NCBI RefSeq assembly: GCF_904849725.1
Contig: NC_058521.1
Coordinates: 341,728,638-341,792,637, forward strand
DNA: 64,000 nt
From: Hordeum vulgare subsp. vulgare
Lineage: Eukaryota > Streptophyta > Magnoliopsida > Poales > Poaceae
Direction of reading: 5' to 3'
Positions 1 through 9,697 of this stretch are shown piece by piece (position 1 is the first letter of the stretch; every line of letters starts with the position of its first letter). Below the pieces are notes generated by a model. It saw nothing but the letters and a program-made list of their open reading frames with translations. It did no database searches and was not told the DNA's origin. The translations under genes were made by a program, and so were the position numbers.

Positions 1-965
1 TTTGAGTCTGCCCAAAATAAAACAAATAAATAAAAAACCTACAATGGGGCAGAGGCTAGGAAGTATTTGCTGGAAGAGATTGTCCCAAGTGGCTATGTGT
101 GTGCAACAAAAGAAAAACATGGCAAAACTTAGGTGGCTCGTGGGACTCGAACCAAGAACATCCTCGTTGAATTGATAGCCACTCGGCTCATTGCGTTTGT
201 GTTATACAATGGCGACCGGTCCTAACTGAACATATACTAAAAAACGACATGGAGCGCACCAAAATGATAAGAAATTATTAGGGCTGCGGCACTGGGATTT
301 CATTCCTCAACCCCCTGGATGCAAATGTGGTAGTATAACTAGTAGGAATTGAAATAAATTTGTTCAATGCATAAACCAGATATAACTAAACGAAACACTT
401 GAGTAAACGTGACAGAAAAACACCAAAAGGGGAGGGCGGCGTTAGCTTGCAAAATAAAAGAGATAGGGAAAAAAATAGGGACGCGTGGAATTCAAATCCC
501 ACACCACACACTTTGGTACAAGACGCACTAGCCACTTCGGCCTTGCTTATGTTTGTGACATGTCTGGCATCGGGTTTCTTTTCAACCATAAGGCCGAGAC
601 TTTCTTATTCATGGCGCAAGGACATGCTCGATCGAGAAGTTTAACAGTGAGCAAACGTTGTTGTTCCTAAGGCTATGGTACAACAGTAGGCCTATGGGAT
701 TTGCAGAGGGGTGCGGGTGCGTTCACACAAATGCAAATGCTCGAGCCAGAGCTAATGCTCGCCTTGGGCATGGCACACGGATGTGGGCGACAACACCAAC
801 TTAGAGGGCATGTGTGGGAACCGGTGCGAGCTGCACATGAGTTGCAACTGGTTGTTGTGCGCCGTGGCTGCAACAGGACATCGAGGGAAGGAAGGGGGAT
901 CGCAGGACACGCGCTAAAGCTCGTGGTCACGGTGGTTATGTTGGAGCGCATAGGACGCAATAAGA
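1..965. other. Unassigned flank left of CACTA-A
   Basis: No protein family, LTR end or TIR was recognised here. Short open frames exist on both strands but none reads like a known product. The stretch ends at the CACTA-A terminus at 966. It may be part of an older repeat that CACTA-A entered. If so, its continuation should be the sequence right of 40507, but I could not prove continuity by eye. Confidence 0.4.
143..191 (-). other. RNA polymerase III A-box/B-box-like pair (tRNA-derived or SINE-like)
   Basis: On the minus strand, ATGAGCCGAGTGG (179-191) resembles a Leu/Ser-type tRNA A box. GGTTCGAGTCC (143-153) matches the B-box consensus GGTTCGANTCC. The spacing is compatible with an internal pol III promoter. 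I cannot fold the flanks into a full tRNA cloverleaf, so this is at best a tRNA-derived relic such as a SINE head, or a chance match. Confidence 0.25.
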
Positions 966-1180
966 CACTAGTGGAGAATGAGGCTTTAGTCGCGGTTGGC
1001 AACGACCTTTAGTTCCAGGACGCCAAGCGTGACTAAAGGGTATGACCTTTAGTCCTGGTTAGCCTCACCCCTGGACTAAAGTCCCTCCATTTGGCCGCGG
1101 GCGTGTGGCCGTGGCTGGAGGACCTTTAGTCTCGGTTGGCGGTACCAAGAGGGACAAAAGATTTTGTATTTTATTGGATT
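966..1180. repeat. CACTA-A left TIR and subterminal repeats
   Basis: The TIR begins CACTAGTGGAGAAT. It is followed by several direct and inverted copies of the motif CTTTAGTC / GACTAAAG embedded in phrases like GGTTGGCGGTACCAA. In En/Spm-type elements such repeats bind the TNPA-type protein and bring the ends together. Confidence 0.75.
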
Positions 1181-1399
1181 TAGGCTTCATAGTTTATTTT
1201 TTATTTTCATTTTGTGTTTTTCATTCAATTTTTTGTTCATATCAAACATATTTTATGCTACTACATACCGTAGACGTTGATGCATATATAATATAATTTC
1301 TCGTACGATCATACATATATATATACAATTTGGTATATACAATTTTTCCTATACATTTTGAAGAACATTACATGTAGTGGTATTCTCTTATTTTAGTTG

Positions 1400-2227
1400 T
1401 GTCGGTGCACTAAAGACTGGGATCTCTAGTGCCCCATACTTGTGCACGGGCGCAAAGAGCCCCTGCCGGCAGGGCACGGCGGAATCCAGAAAAGACTCAC
1501 CCCCAAGATATCCAAGGCCCCGGCAAGCTTGTCTTGCCGGGAAGACACACGAGGCCACGTCCGCCCAACGGACGTGATGAACAAACCTAGCCCAAGGCCC
1601 CAGCGAGCCCCCTCGTCGGGAAGACAGCCGAAGCCCCTGGCAAGCCTCTTTGCCGGGATGAAGCACCAAGGCCCCGGGAATTCCCCTTTTGCCGGGATGA
1701 CGTGACAGCACGCTAGAGGGCGATAGCCCTTGCCACAGTGCCACCGCTCCCCCGTGTTCCAGCACGATCCGCATACGCCAGCGGGGCGTCCAGGTGTCGA
1801 AACACCTGGACACATGTCTTCACCAGCACTTAGCTGACATCGACAAGACGTGCATTTAATGCACCTGACATTGGTAGATGGATAAGCACCACTGTAGGTT
1901 CACTGTAACATCTCGTGAACCTACCATTGAGCACTGTAGGTGACCCCTTTGCCTATAAAAGGAGGCCCTTAGCTCATTCACAAGGGGTTAGACTTTTTGT
2001 AGACTGGCCAAGAAGACCGTTATCATCACTATGAACGAACAACGAAAGAACGCTTAATACGATGACACAAGCAGGACATAGGGTTTTATGCTTAAGCGGC
2101 CCGAATCTAAGTAAAAAGGCTTGCCGGGTGTTGATTGTTTGGTCTGCTCTTGAGGTTGTTTTTCCCCTCCCTACGAAAAAAGGGTATCTCGTTGATCCCC
2201 ATAAGTGTCGACCTAGCGTCGCCGACA
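1400..2227 (+). mobile_element. Solo LTR or LTR fragment, unidentified gypsy-like family
   Basis: The segment starts TGTCGGTGCAC and ends GTCGCCGACA, giving the TGTCGG...CCGACA inverted ends of a plant LTR. It contains a TATA motif on the plus strand and no coding region. It interrupts the C-terminal tail of the CACTA-A ORF1 gene at 2227/2228. The 5-bp flanks (agttg left, aggtt right) agree poorly, so it is either an old solo LTR with decayed target-site duplication or a truncated piece. I do not recognise the family. Confidence 0.65.
1954..1961 (+). promoter_or_regulatory. TATA box of the 1400-2227 LTR
   Basis: TATAAAAG lies in a GC-rich setting about 555 bp into the LTR, a common position for the U3/R boundary of plant LTR promoters. 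This supports plus orientation of the LTR. The assignment rests on motif and position only. Confidence 0.5.
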
Positions 2228-2399
2228 AGGTTTGGCATCATTAAGCAAATATCCCGCAATTTCCTCTTGAATTCCTCGTAAGCGGTTCTGTGGTAGGATC
2301 TTCTATCGTATTTCTTCAATATTTAAACAAGGAGAACAATATAAATATATTAGTCCTATATATATTAGGTCATCATAAAAAATTGTGAATAGTGTTTAT
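2228..2399 (-). pseudogene. Tail of CACTA-A ORF1 (Ulp1-like), separated from its gene by CACTA-B
   Basis: Read on the minus strand, this short piece encodes a tail with the motif QEEIAGYLL. That is the sequence seen at the C-terminus of Ulp1-bearing CACTA ORF1 proteins after the catalytic domain. It abuts the LTR at 2227 on one side and CACTA-B at 2400 on the other. The matching upstream part resumes at 16627, so CACTA-B landed inside this reading frame or an adjacent intron. The reading frame is shifted relative to the longest local open frame. Confidence 0.5.
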
Positions 2400-2431
2400 C
2401 ACTACTGAAATTCATAAATTTGCCGTCTGCC
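2400..2431 (+). repeat. CACTA-B left terminal inverted repeat
   Basis: About 32 bp starting CACTACTGAAATTC. It matches the inverse of the right end at 16595-16626 with only a few mismatches. Confidence 0.93.
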
Positions 2432-2630
2432 AAAGCGGACGGCAAAGGCTTTGCCGTCGGTCAGCAGACGGGAAAGTAGACGGTAAAAAAAACGGTGAAG
2501 AGGTTATTTGCCGTCAACTTTCCCTAAGCGGACGGCAAAGAACCTTCGCCATGAGTGGGCTGACGACAAATTAGCTGGGACGACAAAGGGTGCAACGTCC
2601 CCGTTAAGTGTTAACGGCAGGCCGTCTTCC

Positions 2631-3000
2631 TTTGCCGTCTGCCTCCCCTCCTTTGCCGTGCGTGGGCAAACGGCAAAGAGGGGAGAGAGGGGGGCAGATT
2701 CCCCCCTTTGCCGTCTGCCTCCACCCCTTTGCCATGTGGGGGCAGACGACAAAGAGGGGAGAGAGAGGGGCAGATTCCCCCCTTTGCCGTCTACCACCCC
2801 CCCTTTGCCATGTGGGGGCAGACGACAAAGAGGGGAGAGAGAGGGGGCAGATTCCCCACTTTGCCGTCTGCCTCCCCCCTTTGCCATGTGGGGGCAGACG
2901 GCAAAGAGGGGAGAGAGAGGGGGGCAGATTCCCCACTTTGCCGTCTGCCTCCCCCCCTTTGCCATGTGGGGGCAGACGGCAAAGAGGGGAACCAGCCCCT
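2631..3000. repeat. CACTA-B left subterminal tandem palindromes (76-77 bp unit)
   Basis: Five head-to-tail units start at 2631, 2707, 2783, 2860 and 2937. Each begins TTTGCCGTCTGCC and closes with the inverse GGCAGACGGCAAAG, so every unit can fold into a hairpin. The unit's motif also occurs at 2420-2560 and in the right subterminal zone. Such repeats are the expected binding sites for TNPA. Overlapping open frames through this block are by-products of the repeat. Confidence 0.88.
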
Positions 3001-3329
3001 TATTTATTTATTTTTTGTTATATCCAGCATTTTTAACAATAATCAGGATATATATATATATATTTGACATAAATAAATTTCTTTCCATACTCATAACCAT
3101 ATTAAAATAACCTCTTATATCCAGCTATCAAGTGGCATCCACGTGCATACAAAGTTTCATATATTACACCAGTTTCATCCACGTGCATACAAAGTTTCAT
3201 ATATTCATATACTACAATAGTTTCAATACAACCCATGTTACAAGAAATCATCTTCAAGCATTCCATCAATACTTGCCAAGCTTCCCGTGAAGTGAAGGTA
3301 ATCTGCAAAATGACAAATAAGAAAGTTAG

Positions 3330-3710
3330 AAGAATAATAGTAGATGAAGTAGTGTATATATAGCTTATTTCGGAGAGAAATTAGCTAAGTATAGACCATT
3401 TAGGAGCTAACTAAGCTAATTATGCCATTTAGGTGGAACCCTAGCTAACTATAGGTCGTTTCAGAGATAACTTGGGTAAAATAGGTCATTCCGGAGCAAA
3501 CTATGCTTATTAAGCCATTTTTGATCTAGCTAGGCTAATTATAGGCCATTTAATACCTAAGTTAGGGGGAATAGGGCATGTTGCAGCTACGTAAGCCTTA
3601 TTATGTCATTTCGACGATAAATAGCTAAGTATAGGTCATTTTTTATTAAACAGACCATTTAGGAGCTAACTAAGCTAAGTATGTCATTTACATGGATAAT
3701 TAGCCAATTT
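3330..3710. repeat. Degenerate ~60-bp repeats leading into the 430-bp array
   Basis: Phrases such as GAGCTAACTAAGCTAATTATG and CATTTAGG recur roughly every 60 bp with substitutions. They match the AT-rich spacer of the array units that follow, so this looks like the decayed edge of the array. Confidence 0.6.
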
Positions 3711-6700
3711 AGGCTTTGTTGGATAAGTCTAAGCTACGTAGAACAAGAGAAAGAGAAGAAGAAGTAAAAGAAGGAGCAGGAGGAGGAGAAGGAGTTAGAA
3801 GAGGAGAAGAAAAGAAGAAGGAGAAGGAGAAGGAGGAAGAAGGAGGAAGAAGGAGAAGGAGGAGCTCCTTCTCCTTCTTCTCCTCCTTCTTCTTATCCTC
3901 CTCCCTCTCCTTCTTCTTCTTCTTCTCCTCTTCTTCTTCTTCCTTACTTTCATTTTTCCTCTTTCTTCTCCTCTCGTGTCCTTCTTTGGGCTAAATTGGC
4001 TAAGAATGCCTTTTTGGAGCTAATTATGTCATTTCGAGGATAATTAGCTATGTATAGGTCATTTTTTATTAAATAGACCATTTAGGAGCTAACTATGCTA
4101 ATTATGTCATTTAGATGGATAATTAGCCAATTTAGGCTTTGTTGGATGAGTCTAATTAAGCTACGTAGAATAAGAGAAAGAGAAGAAGAAGTAAAAGATG
4201 GAGGAGGAGGAGGAGAAGGAGACAGAAGAGGAGAAGAAGAAGAAAAGAAGAAGGAGAAGGAGAAGGAGGAAGAAGGAGGAAGAAGGAGAAGGAGGAGCTC
4301 CTTCTCCTCCTTCTCCTCCTTCTTCTTATCCTCCTCCCTCTCCTTCTCCTTCTTCTCCTCTTCTTCTTCTTCCTTCCATTCATTTTTCCTCTTTCTTCTC
4401 CTCTCGTCTCCTTCTTCGGGCTAAATTGGCTAAGAATGCCTTTTTGGAGCTAATTATGTCATTTCTAGGATAATTAGCTAAGTATAGGTCATTTTTTATT
4501 AAATAGACCATTTAGAAGCTAACTAAGCTAATTATGTCATTTAGATCGATAATTAGCCAATTTAGGCTTTGTTGGATGAGTCTAATTAAGCTACGTAGAA
4601 TAAGAGAAAGAGAAGAAGAAGAAGAAAAAGAAGGAGGAGGAGGAGGAGGAGGAGGAGAAGGAGACGGAAGAGGAGAAGAAGAAGAAAAGAAGAAGGAGAA
4701 GGAGAAGGGGGAAGAAGGAGGAAGAAGGAGAAGGACGAGCTCCTTCTCCTTCTTCTTATCCTCCTCCCTCTCCTTCTTCTTCTTCTCCTCTTCTTCTTCT
4801 TCCTTCCTTTAATTTTTCCTCTTTCTTCTCCTCTCGTCTCCTTCTTCGGGCTAAATTGGCTAAGAATGCCTTTTTGGAGCTAATTGTGTCATTTCGAGGA
4901 TAATTAGCTAAGTACAGGTCATTTTTTATTAAATAGACCATTTAGGAGCTAACTAAGCTAATTATGTCATTTAGATGGATAATCAGCCAATTTAGGCTTT
5001 GTTGGATGAGTCTAATTAAGCTACGTAGAATAAGAGAAAGAGAAGAAGAAGTAAAATAAGGAGGAGGAGGAGGAGGAGAAGGAGACGGAAGAGGAGAAGA
5101 AGAAGAAAAGAAGAAGGAGAAGGAGAAGGAGGAAGAAGGAGGAAGAAGGAGAAGGAGGAGCTCCTTCTCCTTCTTCTCCTCCTTCTCCTCCTTCTTATCC
5201 TCCTCCCTCTCCTTCTCCTTCTTCTCCTCTTCTTCTTCTTCCTTCCTTTCATTTTTCCTCTTTCTTCTCCTCTCGTCTCCTTCTTCGGGCTAAATTGGCT
5301 AAGAATGCCTTTTTGGAGCTAATTATGACATTTCAAGGATAATTAGCTAAGTATAGGTCATTTTTTATTAAATAGACCCTTTAGGAGCTAACTAAGCTAA
5401 TTATGTCATTTAGATGGATAATTAGCCAATTTAGGCTTTGTTGGATGAGTCTAATTAAGCTACATAGAATAAGAGAAAGAGAAGCAGAAGTAAAATAAGG
5501 AGGAGGAGGAGGAGGAGGCGAAGGAGATGGAAGAGGAGAAGAAGAAGAAAAGAAGAAGGAGAAGGAGAAGGAGGAAGAAGGAGGAAGAAGGAGAAGGAGG
5601 AGCTCATTCTCCTTCTTCTCCTCCTTCTTCTTATCCTCCTCCCTCTCCTTCTTCATCTTCTCCTCTTCTTCTTCTTCCTTCCTTTCATTTTTCCTCTTTC
5701 TTCTCCTCTCGTCTCCTTCTTCGGGCTAAATTGGCTAAGAATGCCTTTTTGGAGCTAATTATGTCATTTCGAGAATAATTAGCTAAGTACAGGTCATTTT
5801 TTATTAGATAGACCATTTAGGAGCTAACTAAGCTAATTATGTCATTTAGATGCATAATTATCCAATTTAGGCTTTGTTGGATGAGTCTAATTAAGCTACG
5901 TAGAATAAGAGAAAGAGAAGAAGAAGTAAAAGAAGGAGGAGGAGGAGGAGGAGAAGGAGACAGAAGAGGAGAAGAAGAAGAAAAGAAGAAGGAGAAGGAG
6001 AAGGAGGAAGAAGGAGGAAGAAGGAGAAGGAGGAGGTCCTTCTCCTCCTTCTCCTCCTTCTCCTCCTTCTTCTTATCCTCCTCGCTCTCCTTCTCCTTCT
6101 TCTCCTCTTCTTCTTCTTCCTTCCTTTCTATTTTCCTCTTTCTTCTCCTCTCGTCTCCTTCTTCGGGCTAAATTGGCTAAGAATGCCTTTTTGGAGCTAA
6201 TTATGTCATTTCGAGGATAATTAGCTAAGTATAGGTCATTTTTTATTAAATAGACCATTTAGGAGCTAACTAAGCTAAGTATGTCATTTAGATGGATAAT
6301 TAGCCAATTTAGGCTTTGTTGGATGAGTCTAATTAAGCTACGTAGAATAAGAGAAAGAGAAGAAGAAGTAAAAGAAGGAGGAGGAGGAGGAGGAGGAGAA
6401 GGAGATGGAAGAGGAGAAGAAGAAGAAAAGAAGAAGGAGAAGGAGAAGGAGGAAGAAGGAGGAAGAAGGAGAAGGAGGAGCTCCTTCTCCTTCTTCTCCT
6501 CCTTCTTCTTATCCTCCTCCCTCTCCTTCTTCTTCTTCTCCTCTTCTTCTTCTTCCTTCCTTTCATTTTTCCTCTTTCTTCTCCTCTCGTCTCCTTCTTC
6601 GGGCTAAATTGGCTAAGAATGCCTTTTTGGAGCTAATTATGTCATTTCGAGGATAATTAGCTAAGTATAGGTCATTTTTTATTAAATAGACCATTTAGGA

Positions 6701-6760
6701 GCTAACTAAGCTAATTATGTCATTTAGATGGATAATTAGCCAATTTAGGCTTTGTTGGAA
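3711..6760. repeat. Tandem array, seven ~430-bp units with a purine/pyrimidine inverted repeat
   Basis: The landmark AGGCTTTGTTGGA occurs at 3711, 4134, 4564, 4994, 5433, 5869, 6311 and 6747. This gives seven complete units of 423, 430, 430, 439, 436, 442 and 436 bp. Each unit has a purine strand of GAA/GGA repeats of about 130 bp, a GGAGCTCC-type centre (altered in some copies), and then a pyrimidine strand of CTT/CTC repeats. The rest is an AT-rich spacer of about 180 bp with TTGGCTAAGAATGCC. The copies are very similar, and length differences lie mainly in the triplet runs. Low-complexity Glu/Lys/Arg or Ser/Leu/Phe open frames here are repeat artefacts, not genes. Confidence 0.93.
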
Positions 6761-6764
6761 GAAG

Positions 6765-6960
6765 AAGGAGAAGGAGCAGCTAACTAAGCTAACTAAGCTA
6801 ATTAAGCTAACTAAGCTAACTAAACTAACTTAGCTAATTAAGCTAACTAAGCTAACTAAACTAACTAAGCTAACTAAGCTAACTATGTCATCTAGCTATA
6901 TTTTATTAAATAGGTCTTTTTGGAGCTAACTAAGCTAATTATGTCATCTAGCTATCTTTT
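6765..6960. repeat. Short AAGCTAACT repeats at the right edge of the array
   Basis: About twenty near-tandem copies of a 10-bp motif (AAGCTAACTA / AAGCTAATTA) follow the eighth, truncated array landmark. They then give way to the TNPA-side sequence. This looks like expansion of the spacer motif. Confidence 0.8.
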
Positions 6961-7134
6961 CTTAAAACACTCGAAATAACATACCTAAGTTAGGGTCAAG
7001 CACGGTGGCTCTGGCTTGTTTCACCTCGCGAAGGGTGCCGTGGAGAAGGCTCGATTGTAGAAGGGTCGTGCGATGCGTTTCGGGACATATTCTGCACCAA
7101 ACATCGTTTGCAATGTGTAGTTAGCATGAGGACA

Positions 7135-9512
7135 CTCTTAAGATCACTCCACTGAAATGAAACTCACCGTCCCCGCCACATTAACGACTGGCATCGGAGG
7201 AGGGACTTGGCCGTTCTTCTCGCACATAGACTGAACATTTGGTTTCGACAAGTCAAACTTTTTATTTATTAATGAAACGTACATTCAAATGCAAGATTTG
7301 AAATAACATGAAGAAGAAACTTACCACGAAGAGCTCGTATATGGCCCTGGTAGACGCATCATTCCGTGCCCGCTCTACCTCCACCAATGCAGTCGTCCTC
7401 TCCTCCAGCTCCCTAATTCCTTATCCTTCTCCGCCATATCCGGCTGCATTGCCTCTCTCTCTTTCTGAATAGTAGCCTACAACACAACTCATTGTTAGCA
7501 TATTGGTTCCAACGCACAACATAATGCGGAAAGATATTTGAGTCCATTAAACTAACCTCGATGGCGAGCTCGACTGGCCGTGCACGACGTGTTATCTCCA
7601 GACAAGAGCTCGTTTGGCGGGCCTTTATCTGCCGGAGAGAGCTAGGAGAACGTATAAGGCCGTCTCCAATGGAGATCGAGCCATGGGGCCTCCCATTGCC
7701 AGCTATCATCACCAGCTCTGGATCAATAGGCCCCTCGCTCGGGTTAAAGTCCTCCCCTTTCCTCGCCTTCCCGTGATCTCTGTACTTCACGAGCTTGTCG
7801 TGGGAGGAGATGTTGGTGAAGTTTTCTGGATGCTCGAGTTCAGACTCAGAGAATGCCTTGACCTTCTTGTACGAGGCAGTATGGTCCATCGCATACAGGT
7901 CATACATCTGTGGCGCCTCCGTCTTATTGTGACGCGCCTAAAAGAGAGAGAGAGGAAAATTGTATTGGTAAAGGAGAGGGAAAATTGAATTGCATGAGGC
8001 ATGAAGCAAACCACATACCCAGTTCTCGCCAAATTGGATTAAGTTGACGCTCCCTTGATGGTGTGGCACGCCAACCATTTTTCCACGCCTCTCCTTGGCG
8101 TTGTTCTAGCTGGCCTCCCACGTTTTGGAGCACCACTGATCCACCAAGGCCTCCCAACAATCCATCTTATCCACACACCATCTCGGGGGCACCTAAGTTA
8201 ATAAAGAGAAATTTGAGCGCGTAAGAACCAAATCAAGGAAACTAACTACAAAGCCTTAATAATATGTAATTACCTTCATGTAATGCTCCTTCTCCATCTT
8301 AGCATCACGACACTTAGCCTTGTCCAGCCTAATACGCTGCATGGCATAGTACTCTTGAACAGCCTGCACCCGAGCCTTGTGCCGAAAGTTTTGACGTAGG
8401 CGGCGACATTCGGTTTCGATAACCTTTGCCGTGTCCTCCTCGTATCCCTCCTCACACCTGTAGTAGGTCTGCAAACGAGACAACACCGATTAGTACAATA
8501 AATAGCTATGGTTGATTTATAATTGTGTGAAAGAGAAATTACCCAGAACTTTCGGATCAGCATGTCCGCCCTAGTGTCACACAAAACACTGTCGATCTCC
8601 ACCTCCGGCGGGGCCGGGGCACCCAAGTAGTGCTCCCAGGTCATTCCTACCTCTCGCTCCCGACCGGGCAACGTAACAAACCCTGGGAAGTTTTGACGGC
8701 AAAGAACACCAAGGACGCTGTTGGGCTTGCGGACACCCTTTGCAACAATCCAACCCCTACAGTATGACAAATTAAAGCCAAAACATTAGATATTTGAGAA
8801 AACCCGAAGGCAAAAGGTTAAATAAGAGTAAATTAACTTACTTCTCCCCATTTGGCCTAATCGACCACCTCTGCTCGGGGGTCGCTGGCACGAGCGGGGG
8901 CCCCGAACTACCACGCTGGTACACGGTAGGCCCCTCACCCAGCTCCTCATCGCTACCAGCATGGCCACTTGCCTCGGGCCAGGTATCCCACTAGGTCTCT
9001 TGGGACGTACCCTCATCCCTGCTTTGCTCCGGAGTCGTCTGGAAGGAAGCCTCTGGGAGAGGAGTCTCGTGGGTCGAAGGCTCGTCGACCTGAGGCTCGT
9101 CGACCCGAGGCTCGTGAACCGGAGACCGTGTAGCCTCCACCTCAGACGAATCCACCCTAGAAGTCGTGTGCTCAGGTGAATCAGCTTGGGGAGGTGGCGG
9201 AGACCGTGTAGCCCTACCTCTCCCGCGACCATGTGTACCTCTAGTACAACATAAATACCAACATGAGTAATATAATGTATATAAATACCAATATGCATAC
9301 AACATGAGTACAACATAAATACCAACCTGAATACAACCTGTACCTTTAGTGCCTCTCGGCTTCGCCGGGGGTCGACCTCCTCTCACGGGGGCCGCTCCTT
9401 GCAAAGTAGAGAGCAACACTCTCCGAAGAGCCGAGGCAGGAATGGAAGTACCCATCCCATCACCCGCCGACGAAGAAGCAGCCGCGGAGTGCTTTCGACC
9501 CTTTCCCACCAT
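7135..9512 (-). pseudogene. CACTA-B TNPA-like gene (plant transposase, PTTA/En/Spm type), disrupted
   Basis: This is the second gene of a CACTA element, encoding the accessory protein that binds subterminal repeats. Reading from 9512 downwards, the exons give a basic Ser/Ala-rich start (MVGKGRKHSAAASSS), an acidic Pro/Glu-rich segment around 9000-9230, and then GWIVAKGVRKPNSVLG with LCRQNFPGFVTLPG near 8650-8760. These are followed by the family's core motif, here YYRCEEGYEE with Arg/Lys-rich helices (8290-8470), WCVDKMDCWEALVDQWCSKTW near 8110-8170, and a MYDLYAMDHTASYKK / SELEHPENFTN stretch (7780-7910). A last exon with PPPMPVVN lies near 7190. Exons are separated by short AT-rich introns. 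An in-frame TAG near 8993 breaks the first part and further stops follow. Exon boundaries were judged by eye. Confidence 0.75.
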
Positions 9513-9697
9513 CTTTCAGCACCTGTCATGACAAAGAGTAAATGAAATTAGTACAACATAAATACAAACAGGAGTAATAAAATGTATATAATTTAAGTGT
9601 ATCATCATCATAAATACCAACATGACTAATAAAAATTGAATACCTAACATGAACTCAAAATTTATATATAGTATAATAGTTGAATACCTGACATGAA

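Noticed and set aside
2508..3110. A 200-residue plus-strand frame over the subterminal repeats
   Set aside because: It reads through palindromic TTTGCCGTCTGC units; opposite-strand frames are equally open.
3716..6656. Many 60-110-residue frames rich in Glu/Lys/Arg or Ser/Phe/Leu on both strands
   Set aside because: They are translations of GAA/GGA and CTT/CTC triplet repeats in the tandem array and exist in several frames at once.
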